NCBI GenBank assembly: GCA_911728455.2 | Contig: OU452235.1 | Span: forward strand, 10,402,634 to 10,466,633 | Source: Marthasterias glacialis | Taxonomy: Eukaryota > Echinodermata > Asteroidea > Forcipulatida > Asteriidae | Direction: 5' to 3' | DNA length: 64,000 nucleotides | Part shown: piece by piece, positions 11,601-23,299 of the stretch | Position numbering within the stretch: the stretch's first letter is position 1 | Layout of the letters: the number at the start of each line of letters is the position of its first letter | Position numbers and translations under genes: made by a program | The notes under the pieces: generated by a model | What the model was told of the DNA's origin: nothing | The model's input: only the letters and a program-made list of their open reading frames with translations | Database searches by the model: none

Positions 11601-14600
11601 CTAATTTGAAAGGTTGGTTGGATGATGTATTTGTTTGGAACTACAGAGGATGTAATGAACATCTTTTCAAAAAAACACTTAAATACACATTTAATTACAA
11701 GTCATTTTGCATGCCATCATGTGGCAGATTTCAATATAAAAGTACATGTAGGATTGTGTGAATTGGTTTAAATAAACGCTTTATTCTGATTTAATGCCTT
11801 CAAGGCTTTAAAAAGATATCCCATTATATTTTTTTAAACAAGGCTTTTTACTTTATTATTCCGGTAGACTATAAAACTTTTGAAATTAAAATCCTTGAGA
11901 CCAACACTTCATAACATATTATATTTATGTTAATTTTAATTTATGAAAACCATGTGTGTTTACTAATTTGAGTCCATTGAACATCTCAAAATGTTCCCTG
12001 GTCCATACTTGGCATGCAGGGCTACCATCAAACCACACACCATGGACAACTTGGCAAATACTTTTAACGCATACATTTGTATGTTAGCCATAGAGTGAGG
12101 TGCATGGTGATCCAGTTATCGACAAAACTTGTCACTAACTAGACCAGCATGCATCCCATTCGACGGCTAACGTGTGTGTAAAAAGTGTTTGCCAAGTTGT
12201 CTGTCTATTCGTGGTTAAACCCAGCTGCACATCATGCCTGGTTACACCCACCTGCCCTCTTTGCATGGCCACACCCACCTGCACACCATGCATGGCCACA
12301 CCCAACGGCAAACAGTGAATGGCTACACCCACCCGCACACAGTGAATGTCTACACCCACCCGCACACAGTGAATGGCTACACCCACCAGCATACAGTGCA
12401 TGGCCTCACCCACCCACACACCACGCATGGCCACACCCACCCACATACAGTGAATGGCTACGACCACCTGCACACAGTGAATGGCTACACCCACCCTCAT
12501 ACCGTGCCTGGCCACACCCACCCACACACCGTGCACGGCTAAACCCACCCGCACACAGTGAATGGCTACACCCACCTGCACACGTGCATGGCCCCACACT
12601 CACCCACACACCGTTCATGGCAACACCTACCCGCACACATACATGGTGTATGGATACACCAACCTGCACGCAGTGCAAGGTTACATGTGCCGGCACACCT
12701 TGCGAAGCCTACTCCCACCCACACATCATGCAAGGCTATAACCACCTGCACAATGTGCAAAGCTACACCCACCTGCACCATGGCAAGGCTACACCCACCT
12801 GCCCAACGTGCATGGCTACACCCACCTGCACAACGTGCAAGGCTACACCCACCCGCCCAACGTGCATGGCTACACCCACCTGCACAACGTGCAAGGCTAC
12901 ACCCACCTGCACAACGTGCATGGCTACACCCACCTGCACAACGTGCAAGGCTACACCCACATGCACAACGTGCAAGGCAACACCCACCTGCACAACGTGC
13001 AAGGCTACACCCACCTGCACACTGTGCAAGGCTACACCCACCTGCCCAACGTGCAAGGCTACACCCACCTGCACAACGTGCATGGCTACACCCACCTGCA
13101 CAACGTGCAAGGCTACACCCACATGCACAACGTGCAAGGCAACACCCACCTGCACAACGTGCAAGGCTACACCCACCTGCACACTGTGCAAGGCTACACC
13201 CACCTGCACAACGTGCAAGGCTACACCCACCTGCACACTGTGCAAGGCTACACCCACCTGCACACTGTGCAAGGCTACACCCACCTGCACACTGTGCAAG
13301 GCTACACCCACCTGCACACTGTAAAAGGCTACACCCACCTGCACAATGTGCAAGGCTACACCCACCTGCACAATGTGCAAGGCTACACCCACCTGCACAC
13401 TGTGCAAGGCTACACCCACCTGCACAATTATTTAGGGTGTATAGGCCCTACTTGGAATTCAAGCAATTTAAGCGACAGCTCTTGTCACGCTGCATCATAT
13501 AACACTTGCACAAAATAATATAACAACCAAGCAACCTGCAAATGAACGGGACCCGATCGACGACCCTCCTTTTTAAAGCCCTGATAACGGATTGTGAATC
13601 CGTAATAACGGATTGCAAATCCGTAGTAACGGATTGTGAATCCGTAATAACGGATTGGGAATCTGTAATTACGGATTGTGAATCCGTAAATAACGGATTT
13701 GAAAAGATGTACTTTCCCTAGAAATACAATAAGGGGGTCTTGGCAAGTCACGTATGTAGTAGGCCTACTTGTGTACGAATTAGCGGGTCACAACAACTCG
13801 TTATTGGAAACAGTAGTTCGTTTAATGGCGGGTTTCGTTTCAAATGACGGGTTAAAACTTCCTCTGTCCGTAACCCACACCCCGCCCGACTTCCCGGAAA
13901 AATAAAATAAAGGCTATTCAACCATTTTTTTCTCCGTCGAAATGGGCGACGCACGTATACGTACAGATCCTAGTAATTGATAGTAAGCGGCAAAGCGTGG
14001 AAGTGTAAATGAACCAGGTCTGCAAGTGAAATACCGTAATTAAAACTATTAACATTTCATTCGTGTTTAACAATAGAGTTAAAAACACAGGACGTATGAT
14101 ATACTATTGACTTTTTATTTGTTATATTATTTAACCTATGCCATTAACATGAACGTATAGAGTTAACAAAGCATAACATTGTTTTGTATATTTCTGAATT
14201 CCAAATTAGATATTTTTTTCCTGCACTGGGAAAAAAGAATAGTTGGCTTTCAGATTTGACCTACGGATATAAAAGAAATTACACATGAGCCTGTTTCGCG
14301 CCATTCAAGAAAGTTGTTCAATATTTTCCCCGTTAGTGTTTGACATTACGTATACCATTTTTTACCTATTTTTATAGAAATATATTCCTACGTTGGTCTG
14401 TATCAGTTATTGTTTGTCACTTTGTTATCAACATATTTTTATTGTAGGTTTTGAGGCATTGCATGGTGAGTTATCAATGTATACGTGGTTTGTGTTAACA
14501 CATGTGATTGTATCTACTTTGGTATGTACAGTAAACTGTTATTATTCTACTACCGCGGAGTAGATTTCGGAATTCGGGGGACAACTTAGTTCTGAAAAGA

Positions 14601-17087
14601 ACTGTCCTTATTAAGTACTACCTGGGAAGGTAGGAAATCGGCCGGGACCACTACTACTGCTTAGTGGATCGAGGGGACTTCTCGATAACTTCACTGTCGC
14701 AGAGTGAGTTTATTGGTCTATAGTCATCGTCCTAACTTCCAGTACCCCAGTACACTGGGTATCCACACACAATGGGCAGGCCACACAATGCCTCTGAGCC
14801 CACCAACCACAGGTCCACAGTTCGCAGAGCAGTGCTGACCTTGAAATCTCTGAATTCCTATAAAGAAACCAGCATCTCAAACACTCCCAACCTCCTGACG
14901 ATGACTAGAGCAACCTAGTCGAAACGTTGAGATCAATTGAAACTCACTCCGCGGTATTTCAGAACTAAGTTGTCCCCACGAATTCCGAAATCTACTCAGC
15001 GGAGTAGAATAATAACAGTTGACTGTACATGTATATAGCAAAGAAGATACAATCACATGGTATTACCGCAAGCCAAATATAAGTTTCTATTGCGTGCCTA
15101 TGTACTCCAGGGCTTTGAACTAAAGTGGGTCTTTATACAGGTACCGGTATTACTTGCCTTGGTCCTTGGGGAAACACAATGGAGTTATTTTTCCATCATT
15201 ATCGGTGAAGGGGAACGTCGTGTTCAATGGTAATTATTACTTTATTTTATGCATGTATATCTATGTTGCACATTTCCTTGACCAACCCTTAAACATCAGC
15301 TACACACGAAATGGCATCTTGTCTATGCTTGATAGAAATAGACGAATCAAAAAGCGACCCGAGAGGTTCCAGAATAGCAAGGAGAAGTTTGACTTGGTCG
15401 TAACGGCCGAAGAGAGAGTATACGACCAAGTTTTAGAAGGTATGTAATATAACTATATAGGCAACGTTATTTCCGTTTGGCGCTCCTTTTGTCTTTCACA
15501 TTATTTCGAACTTCCAAACGTTTTAAAATGGATAATTTTATGGCCGTGTTTTCGCTTTTTATGTTGCAGCTGTTTTGATGAGTTATTAAACCCCTAAATA
15601 CAAAAACGGTCAAAGAAGACTAATGCACGCAGAAACCGATGCGTACAGAGATCTGCACTTCGTGAAAACGCCAAACTTAAAGGGGATGTGTCGTCATATT
15701 TATTGCCGGCCTGTGGATGTACCTGGAAATATGAACACCCCCAGATATTGCATACGCACGCGCTTTCTGTCAAATCACAGCAGAGGTTGCCGTCTTCGTC
15801 AGTGATGTGACCGCCGGCGCCCACGCAAGCGTATACCATGCCCAATATGGCAGAGGGAGGCCCCCCGAAAAAAAAATGTTCCCATTCTCTAACCCACTCT
15901 TCCCCTCTTGTACAGAAGCACGCCCTCAAATAATAATAATAAAAAAAAATCAAAAGAATTCCAGAGATTTCAACAAAAAGGCCTACCTTGGGCTAACGAA
16001 ATTGCATAACAACATCCATAACATATTTTGATATTTTGAAATACAAACCTGTACTGGTATGGAACTGGCGCGGAACTCCCATAGGAATTCTTTCGAAACT
16101 GACACGAAGATTCATGACTTGTGTACACTGATATTTAACACCTAATATTTTTGTTTTGAAAATGGCAGATTTTAATTCAAGAGTGCAGGACTCGATGGAT
16201 CCAGTGCACGTGGTGAATATTGAAATTATGGATAATCACGAAGAGGCAACGTTAGGGGCTTTCGTCATTTCTCAGCTTTGCCAAAAAGTAAGATAAAGCT
16301 TTCTGTGACAACTTATGTTCATTGAACAGATCTCCAATAGAGTACAATATGTAAAATGAACACAAATACCGTCCAATACGAATGTTTCCACTGTCGTTGT
16401 CATGTAAACCGCCATTCTCATACCAGCTTTTATCTCGCTATTCGGATTAAAGAGAAAACAGGGCATATTGTCAATAATTTATTGTAGAGTTGCTACTGCT
16501 AATTTTTCATAATTTAATTCCCTGGGCGGTCAAAAAAACAGGAATATTTTAAGCAAAGCTTCAACACAAGCTTACACGTGTGTTGTTATGATGCGTTTCT
16601 AAAAACCAGAGGCATGAATTATACATTGTGTTTTTTAACAAGTAATAAAAAACCAAGAAGACACTGAAAAACGCAAGTAATTAAGACCACTGGTCCGGTC
16701 AAACTTAGTCAATATTCTTTTATTCGTCATTGCATGATTGCATTTTGTTGACACTTCGGAATTTTTGCAATACAACTCAATAATTCGGGGATTCTTAACC
16801 AAACAATATACAACATTGACTTTTAATACTGATAGCCGTTCGGCACAATCTATTGCTTAGTTGCTAACAGTTTCATTTGCCCATAATGCTCGTGCTTGTC
16901 TTTAATACAATGGGCTTAAAAACACGTTTGAAACGTATTTTTTAAAACACATAATTAAGACTTTCTATATGTTTCTAACTTCCAGCTTGAAAAAAGTACG
17001 GACCTTGACCAGGAAATCGACGAACTCTTGCTCCAGTTTGAGAGGAAATGCAACCGAGACATCCTTCACACTGTTTGTTTTTATTGA
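5684..17087 (+). CDS. SSU72: RNA polymerase II CTD phosphatase SSU72 (5'-partial, exons 2-5)
   Basis: SSU72 removes phosphate from Ser5 and Ser7 of the RNA polymerase II C-terminal domain and works with the cleavage/polyadenylation machinery in the nucleus. Four coding exons join in phase: 5684-5827, 15300-15439, 16169-16287 and 16986-17087. They encode 167 residues plus a shared codon, ending HTVCFY and TGA as in other SSU72 proteins. Visible landmarks are KSFGTG and KPNIYDFKTTYDEMY in the first of these, NGILSMLDR and RPERFQN and EERVYDQV in the second, and DNHEEATLGAF, which holds the likely catalytic aspartate, in the third. The exon with the start codon and the Cys-x5-Arg-Ser phosphatase loop is not in the window and must lie upstream. 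The human protein has 194 residues, so about 27 are missing. The donor after the first exon here is a weak GTATCC, but its phase fits. Introns are 9,472, 729 and 698 bp. Confidence 0.95.
5828..8217. other. SSU72 intron, no feature recognised
   Basis: Non-coding AT-rich sequence between SSU72 exons. No convincing reading frame, RNA gene or repeat family was recognised; a poly-purine/poly-T patch lies near 7280-7330. Confidence 0.5.
8218..8881 (+). mobile_element. ATAGACCG-type TIR element, copy D
   Basis: Begins AATAGACCGTTTGCGCGACC and ends GCGCAACCGGTCTATT. Compared with copy C it lacks roughly 100 bp between the GATGTCCTC block and AGTTCCAGCATGTC, giving 664 bp in all. It lies in the large SSU72 intron, in the same orientation as copies A, C and H. 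Confidence 0.87.
8882..12235. other. SSU72 intron, no gene recognised
   Basis: Intronic AT-rich DNA. A G-run sits at about 10469-10485. No coding similarity or repeat family was recognised. Confidence 0.5.
12236..13428 (+). repeat. 27-bp minisatellite, about 44 units
   Basis: The unit is close to GGCTACACCCACCTGCACAA followed by CGTGCAA (27 bp). The first 500 bp are diverged; from about 12760 the units are nearly identical. Because 27 is divisible by three, several frames on both strands stay open for 200-380 codons and read as 9-residue repeats such as ATPTCTTCK or GYTHLHNVQ. A six-unit block of 162 bp is duplicated (the variant unit with CACATGCACAACG occurs at about 12959 and 13121). The array lies in the SSU72 intron and nothing indicates that it is translated. 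Confidence 0.93.
13441..13705 (+). mobile_element. partial element with 21-bp palindromic repeats
   Basis: The segment has the block GACCCGATCGACGACCCTCC and then about five units of a 21-bp repeat built on the palindrome ACGGATTnnnAATCCGT. The same order is found at 33736-33910, including the preceding CAAGCAATT...AAGCGACAG and GTCACGCTGCAT blocks. It is therefore a one-ended copy of the element described at 33313-33954. Confidence 0.75.
14499..15062. mobile_element. TIR element with roughly 100-bp inverted ends
   Basis: The left end (CACATGTGATTGTATCTACT, AACTGTTATTATTCTACT, CAACTTAGTTCTGAA) reappears as its reverse complement at the right end (TTCAGAACTAAGTTG, GAATAATAACAGTT, AAGATACAATCACATG). 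The core contains GACTAGAGCAACCTAGTCGA, a small hairpin. No transposase frame is present. It ends 237 bp before SSU72 exon 3. Confidence 0.85.
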
Positions 17088-17326
17088 TTGGTGAACTGCA
17101 ATGGTCATCAGGGAAAAACTTCACTTTGGGGACAGTGTCTGATGCATAATCACTACGGTCATAGACGTATGGGAACTCTTTGGTTAAGAGGGGAGGGGGT
17201 CAAAGAGTTTGATTTGCTCAACATTTTACTTATACAAACACAAGTACCAATAATAATTTCTAACAAAAAGTCCCTTTTCCCCTTTCTTCTTCTTGCTTTG
17301 CCCGAATTTTCACCACTGGTTTGCCC

Positions 17327-17466
17327 GAATTTGTTTGTTTGTTTGTTTTTGCCGTTGCTGTTGTTGTTTTGTTTGTTTGTTTGTTTGTTTGTTTGTTTGT
17401 TTGTTTTTGCCGTTGCTGTTGTTGTTGTTATGTTTGTTTGTCTGTTTGTTTGTTTGTTAGTTTGTT
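17327..17466 (+). repeat. (TTTG)n microsatellite in the SSU72 3' UTR
   Basis: Two runs of GTTTGTTT repeats are separated by the phrase TTGCCGTTGCTGTTGTTGTT, which itself occurs twice, so the array includes a block duplication. It lies about 240 bp after the SSU72 stop. The Phe/Val/Cys/Leu-rich reading frames here are products of the repeat. Confidence 0.85.
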
Positions 17467-17832
17467 TTTGGGGGGAGCAACTGTCCCTGCCTATGACTAT
17501 ACGGTATTATGTGTGGTTGCTGTGAACGGACTACTTGGGTGCATTGACTTTTGCGGTGTCATGACTTTGTCGAGTATTATTCTAGATGAAAATGAAGATG
17601 GAGATTATAGTTGTTCGATAAGAATCTAGACTTTACATACGAAAATATCTGAGGTTGATCAAACAAAATGTACAAAGGTGCAACATAATACACGATATCG
17701 CCAGGTCTGCCATGCGATGCCCAAGATTAATGGCCGATTTTGTGCTTTACTGTTACTGTTAAAGCCTCAGCTCAACATTGGTAAACTGACTGTAAATGCT
17801 TCCATTCTTTGCAAAAAATCATGATAATATGT

Positions 17833-17858
17833 AATAAAACCAACCTGTGAAAAATAAA
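17833..17858 (+). terminator. candidate polyadenylation signals for SSU72
   Basis: Two AATAAA hexamers at 17833-17838 and 17853-17858 lie about 750 bp after the SSU72 stop codon and are a plausible end of its mRNA. Earlier non-canonical signals cannot be excluded. Confidence 0.4.
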
Positions 17859-18644
17859 TGTCAGCTCATTTCGTTGTTTCATTTGCGAGAAAACGGTAAA
17901 AATACATTCAACATTTTTGTACGCATTCCTATAGTATAGGCAGAGTTTTCGTCTCACTGAGACGAACAACTAATTTTGGTTCTGATTTCATTTATTATTT
18001 AAAAACGGTAACACTTCAGGAAGAAAAATTTCCAGGAAGGTTTTTCTACCTGCATTATCTTTATGTAAATATGTGAACATTTATGTTTTTGGGGGCTTTA
18101 AACCACTTTTACACGACTGTACAGGGACCATTGCAGTGATTTGCACCACCAGAAATACGAAGAATAATACTATTATTGTAACAAAACAGTACAGTGTGTG
18201 CTGTTGTGTATCAGAACAATGGCGGCGGTTTATTTACTTTTCCATTGGGATTTTAACGTGTCGGACTTTTGTCGGGTTTTCAGTGGCGTTGTCAAGGCTG
18301 CGACTGGTTATGCGTTAGTAGGCGGGGCTTAATGGATCGGTCTATTATAAGTTTGTTTCTGATTTTTTTCCGCCCAAGAAATGGGCCCTCATGTCCAGGA
18401 CGTTAGTGTAGTCTTTATACGAACGTGAAGGCATCCAGTGCTAAAACTGATTCCATTTACTGCTACGATCATGACGACACAACCCCTTTAAGATTGATGC
18501 ACATCTTAAGATGCATCTTAGCTCTCTGTGAAATCGAGCCCTGGGCCTGCACCTTTCCCATGAAGTGTGCAAATTACATTCACGCATGCGTACAAACCCT
18601 TTTGGTTGGCAAACGCCATTGAAATGTGCAAGGGCGTCGATCAC

Positions 18645-19800
18645 TACCGAAAAGTGGGGGGACGAACAGCAGCGTACGAAGGCACTTTATTTCGGGGGTG
18701 TGGAAGCCTAAATTTGCTGACATTATCAAAATGAAAGTAAAAGCACAATGACATGGGACTCACCAACATGTGGGGGTTCGGTGGCATAGCCCCCGAGCGC
18801 TGATTAGGTTTTTCAGTGATTCGAATGTTTAAAATGGCCCCCAGATACCTAGCATTAAACGACTCATATTCGAAATGCAAGCTTTGAAAACTAATTTTTT
18901 TGCGAATCCCCTGTTGGAGTGAATAGACATAATTTCTAGTGGGGTTTCAGGGGGCGAAGCCTCCGGACGTTCTACGGTTTTAAATGTTTTCAGGGCTAAG
19001 GAGGATCATCCAGTTGCCGAAAATAGACGTTTAATTTTGGAATTCAAACTGAATACTTTGGACTCAGGACAAATCCCTACTGTTGGAGTTTATATGGGCA
19101 ACACTTCTTACGGGGTCCGGGGGCCTTGCCCCCAGATGCTGTAGGCTTTTAGTGCGTAGATTTCTGCACGTTGCCGAGAATATTAAATTTAGTAATTCAA
19201 AGTTTGACTTCTCACACTACAAGGAATAAACTAAAATTTTCAGTCGGTAAATCCAGTCGGCAGATCTCTAGGCTTGCTGAATGGAGTTGTGTTCAATCTG
19301 AGCCCTTACTCGGGTAAGTTTGGTGCTCAAATTGCCGACTGTGGCTCTAAATGCCGACTTATGAAAATATTGGGGGCGTCACATCCTCCCCCTCCCCACA
19401 CACCCCCGGTCACTACGCCGCTGGGGACGAAAAACATTACGAGAAACAAAAATCCTACCTGAAAGTTTTCGCTCCCTCGTCAAAATAATAATTGCTCTGC
19501 AAATCGTGCTCGTCATGGAACAAAACTCGCCATTTGAGGCCGGAAACAAGCTTGGCCGGAAATAGGCCCAAATAGCATTCTGCACGTGGTCCATCTTTGT
19601 ATGCGCCGCCGACAGGGCAATGTTTAATAAACACAAAATCATTTAACCCATTACCATTCGAACGTTATCAGTTCTTTGAAGAAAAACGTATGAAAAACCC
19701 TAGACCACTCACGTTTACTTTCCCCCAAATGCTGTATATTGTTGCTTTTATTAACGATACTGTAATTGGGAAACGTGTGGTATGCAAAAGATGACGGCAA
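18645..19800 (+). repeat. long dispersed repeat (roughly 1.15 kb), unclassified
   Basis: The left half (18645-19260) matches 50395-50985 in inverted orientation, with shared blocks such as AGTGGGG...CAGGGGGCGAA and TTTGGACTCAGGAC. The right part (19325-19755) matches 23300-23745 directly. It contains recurring GGGG..CCCC patches such as GGGGGCCTTGCCCCC. No intact protein frame is seen. It may be one old transposon whose halves are scattered through the window. Confidence 0.65.
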
Positions 19801-20030
19801 AAACTGTATTATTTGAGTGTTAGAAATGCTCGACTCCGTAGTTTTTTTTCCGCACGCCCCCGCGACCTTCTAGTCAAGATCCCAAAGAGGATGTTTTAGG
19901 AGGAAACTAACCAAGTACCAAGTAAGTACCAAGTACCATAGGAATTTTCCCCAACTCCTAAAGCCATTGTTTGTTCAGGCAGTGGTAATTTCCTTGACTT
20001 CGATGCGGCGAACTGGGCCCCTTATATTTT

Positions 20031-20375
20031 ATGAAAACAGGATTTTTTAAGAGCATTATGGGTAAAATTAAAGTCTATAATCTAAACGTTAGCAATAATT
20101 CTTCCTTAGATTTTAGAATGGCAGATCTTCAGACTATGGTTTCTACAATGAGAAAACGACAGATGGAGCCTGAGTCTGTGAGTCCAAGTCATCAGCCCAA
20201 AAGGCTCATGTAGAAGGTTCGCCTGTTCTCGATGACGATGACTATGTTGCGGTTGAGTGATCTAGGCATGCTTGCTATTGAGAAGAGGAGAGCCGAACGG
20301 ATCAATATGGAGGAGTCTGTGGAGGAATTTGCATCCCATCATAAAAACAGACGCATCAAGTTGGTGTAGTAGAAC
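20031..20375 (+). pseudogene. frameshifted relic reading frame, unrecognised
   Basis: A frame starting ATG at 20031 gives MADLQTMVSTMRKRQMEPES and a serine/proline-rich stretch ending in PKRLM and TAG. A second frame continues with an acidic DDDDYV stretch. A third then gives a basic, charged segment (IEKRRAERINMEESVEEF) ending in a lysine/arginine tail and TAG near 20370. The three pieces in successive frames look like one short nuclear-type protein broken by two frameshifts, or exons of an unknown gene. A plausible acceptor (TTAGATTTTAG) lies before 20117 and a donor-like GTGAGT follows at 20177. I do not recognise the protein. Confidence 0.3.
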
Positions 20376-20689
20376 TAAAAATGTAAGTGTATCTATGAAA
20401 GACTTTTTAGATGATAGAGGGTGGCAATAATTCTTGCAACTGAGAACAGGAAAAGGACCAATTAGTTAGACACTTTTGGTCTCAAACGTCTTCTATTAAC
20501 AAAGAGCATACATGTACATTTACTGACCAATAATAATACAGGTAGGTTAATGCTACCATTCAATTTTAAAAGGGGTACTTGATACCTGTATTAAAATTTA
20601 TGTCAAGCTGGATCGATCGTAACTTTCTTGCAGTTGTCGTTCTTTCAGTAGTCCTCTAACTTGAACTTAAGTGACCATGGTTAACATCT

Positions 20690-21375
20690 GAATTGGGCGA
20701 CCAGCCCCTCACGGTAACATCCAGCACCCCCCAGTCGCCCCCCCCCCCCCCCCGTTAGAACCCCGCGTACTCCGCTGCATGGTCCCATGCACACACATTG
20801 CTGTAACAGGTAAAGGAAACAAAATCACGCGCTTTAATGGACCCTTATGTTCGAATATGCGACAATGCAACGGCACGACGCGACAATGCGACGGCACGAC
20901 GCGACAATGCGACGGCACGACGCGACAATGCGACGGCACGACGCAACAATGCGACGGCACAACGCGACTATGCGATGGCACAACGCGACTATGCGACGGC
21001 ACGACACGACTAGGTATAAATACTCACATTTCCAACGTTCTTTACCCTTTTTACAGTGATTTAGGCCTACATTACAAACAAAATAACGGGCGGGTGACTA
21101 CATAGTCATCCGACGCCGGTAGTGCATACCTCAAAATAAACCTGCTGTAGTAGAATACTGGTACTTTATTACTGGTAGTAATGTCATTAATATCAATGTC
21201 ACAACATACAACTTTAATAAAATGGCTTATAGTAACTGTGTTATTATAACCAAAAGCCGACTTTTGGTGTGACTTTGTCGGTCACAGCACGTAGTTTGCC
21301 ATCAGCACAGATGACGTATTACCCACAATAGGTCACGTGATGACATGTAAACATTCGTCGCGCAATCGGTCTATT
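20690..21375 (+). mobile_element. ATAGACCG-type TIR element, copy E (rearranged left half)
   Basis: The right half from about 21008 matches the family closely (TTTAGGCCTACATTACAAAC, GGTCACGTGATGACATGTAA) and ends CGCGCAATCGGTCTATT. The left half is largely replaced by a poly-C run and a 21-bp minisatellite. Only a weak ATTGGGCGACC at 20693 hints at the left terminus. Confidence 0.75.
20859..21011 (+). repeat. 21-bp minisatellite, about 7 units
   Basis: The unit is close to GCGACAATGCGACGGCACGA. It lies inside TIR copy E in the place of the element's normal left-centre. The period is a multiple of three, which explains the overlapping reading frames such as the CDGTTRQ repeats. Confidence 0.9.
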
Positions 21376-21454
21376 GGCTGCCCTCAATTGACTGAAGCAA
21401 GTTTGAGTGAAGTGGACGTGGCTTACAGTTGAATTACGCCATACTTCCTAACAG

Positions 21455-21625
21455 TATGGATATTTACATAATGATGTTGGTAAGTCTAACTTCGTTAAAG
21501 CACACACGTGCTCTAACATCACCAGAAGATACAAGTTCATTGACCAACATTTTCTACAACGATTTACGCAAAAACATGTGTTATATATGCAGACACTAAA
21601 TCTTCTTAATAATGTCCCCTGATTT
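21455..21625 (+). repeat. dispersed repeat, related to 51240-51420
   Basis: Shared blocks in the same order are GTAAGTCTAACTTCGTTA-like, ATCACCAGAAG, TTGACCAACATTTT-like, GATTTACGCAAAAAC and ACTAAATCTTCTTAATAATG-like. The matching segment at 51240-51420 lies in the GLT8D1/SPCS1 spacer. The class is unknown. Confidence 0.6.
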
Positions 21626-21668
21626 TTGTTCGTCGTACATTGAAGCCGTCAATCAAACTCAGTGCGCG

Positions 21669-21840
21669 TTAACCAACTGGATCACGCCTTTTGGTCATGT
21701 GACCTCGGTCAAACTCGGTCACATGTGCAGCGTAAACGTACACAAACTAATGTGTGTGGCAAGCCACGCCCACACACCTTGCACGTGTGACCGAGTTTGA
21801 CCTAGGTCACATGACCAAAAGGCGTGATCCAATTGGTCAA
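21669..21840. repeat. hairpin element (roughly 60-bp arms)
   Basis: Left arm 21669-21727 (containing GGATCACGCCTTTTGGTCAT and CAAACTCGGTCACATGTGCA) is the near-perfect reverse complement of 21781-21840. The loop is about 50 bp. The structure is that of a foldback MITE. Confidence 0.85.
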
Positions 21841-22117
21841 TGGGTACAATATAGCTCTATGGTTTTAAGTAATTTGTCTAACCATAAAAACAAGGTTTTT
21901 AGGTTACACACAAACGATGATGCTAGTAGCTTTGGAACCTGAAGTAAGCGAAACGTATGCGCGTACTACCATTCTGCGCGCGTATGATGTAGCGACTTAC
22001 ACAAACTGTAGGATAGAATAAAAAGCCGCACCGCGCCTTGTTCGTTTTCTTTGCGCTTGTAAAACATTTTGGTGGATTTACTAATTTGTCCATTTTGTTT
22101 GTGTGCGGCATCTTCAA

Positions 22118-22952
22118 AGTTTATAAAGAGAAAGGCGGCAAAAGCAGATAAAGGCTAGGCCTAGGCAAAGACTATGTGGAATATTTAGGGAAACTCCTGT
22201 AGACCTGTCTATCATCACTATCGAAAGCTTTTGTTGAAAGGATGTCTAGTACTTATTTTAAGCAAACCTGACATGGTTTTAAGCCTATTGTTTTGTCACC
22301 TCTGCTCACGAAGAAGTCCAGGACTATTTTTTGAAAGTTAGAGGCCTATAGAAAACAGGAAGAGAGGTAGGTCCATTTTTTGGATTGGTTTCCAACTTTT
22401 AAAAATCGATATTGCCGCCAGCTTGTTGGTACCCAGGGTGCAATGGTGAGGCCTGTTTGACAACTCTATATCATTTATCGGTAAGTTGGAAATTAGCATG
22501 TTATGATACATTGATATAAAAAAAACGTCGTCGTCTATTGCGCACTCGCTCTGCTAGGTAAACATGGCGCGTCTGATCTGTTGTCTCCAGCCAGCTCTGC
22601 CGTAGCCTATTATTTTCAGTTCTATAACAGCTTCAAGACTGAGCTGGACTGGTGACAAATTAATACAGACACTTTCACGTGACACATCACTACTTTTTCT
22701 TTGAAAGAGAAATCAAAACAAGTGGACAAAGATCACTAAACTTTAAAAACGATTGACCCAAGAACAAAAACCGGTTGCCATGGTAACAGCTGACCCCTGA
22801 TAACAACTTCTTTTACAATGATACCCCAAATGAAGATTGGCAAAAGTCAGAAAGATTTGTGGTTATCGGATGCAGCGTTGAATCCTCAGAATCCAAAACC
22901 ACCAATACACCAACAATTGTGACTATAATACCGACATCATTATTGTTGTCTG
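22118..22952. other. intergenic, nothing recognised
   Basis: No coding similarity, RNA gene or repeat family was recognised here. Confidence 0.45.
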
Positions 22953-23089
22953 CACGGCCCAATTTCATGGCGCTGCTTACCAAATAATTCTACGCTTACG
23001 GCGCCCTGTAAATCGCGTACTCCTATGGACCATGGCAGGGCGTAAGCGCAGAATTCTGCGGTAAGCAGAGCCATGAAATTGGGCCGTGG
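22953..23089. repeat. hairpin element (roughly 55-bp arms)
   Basis: CACGGCCCAATTTCATGGCG on the left is mirrored by CCATGAAATTGGGCCGTG on the right. Inner arm blocks TACGCTTACGGCGCCCTG and CAGGGCGTAAGCGCAG also pair. The terminal words resemble the outer element at 40048-40729, which suggests one family. Confidence 0.8.
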
Positions 23090-23299
23090 TCCATGCTGTT
23101 TTGGACACCCGAGGGGGCAGATGGCACCCGAGGTAACAAAATCCCGGTAGTAAAGCATATATATCACACTGTCAAACATGAACAGTAAACAAAAGAGGTA
23201 ACCAATTACAAAAACAATTCAGGGCCTACAGCAACAAATGAAATGATAACGACAAGAAATTGATTGCAAATTATTTTGTTCATTACAAAAATTGGGGTC

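Noticed and set aside
12185..13518. Several open reading frames of 200-380 codons with Cys- or His-rich repeats
   Set aside because: They are all translations of the 27-bp minisatellite in different frames and strands, inside an SSU72 intron, with no splice or start context.
17321..17629. Phe/Val/Cys/Leu-rich reading frame resembling a membrane protein
   Set aside because: It is the translation of a (TTTG)n microsatellite in the SSU72 3' region.
18219..18329. Short ATGGCGGCG-initiated frame (36 codons) that resembles a first exon
   Set aside because: There is no clear donor or downstream partner exon, and the composition gives no homology hint.
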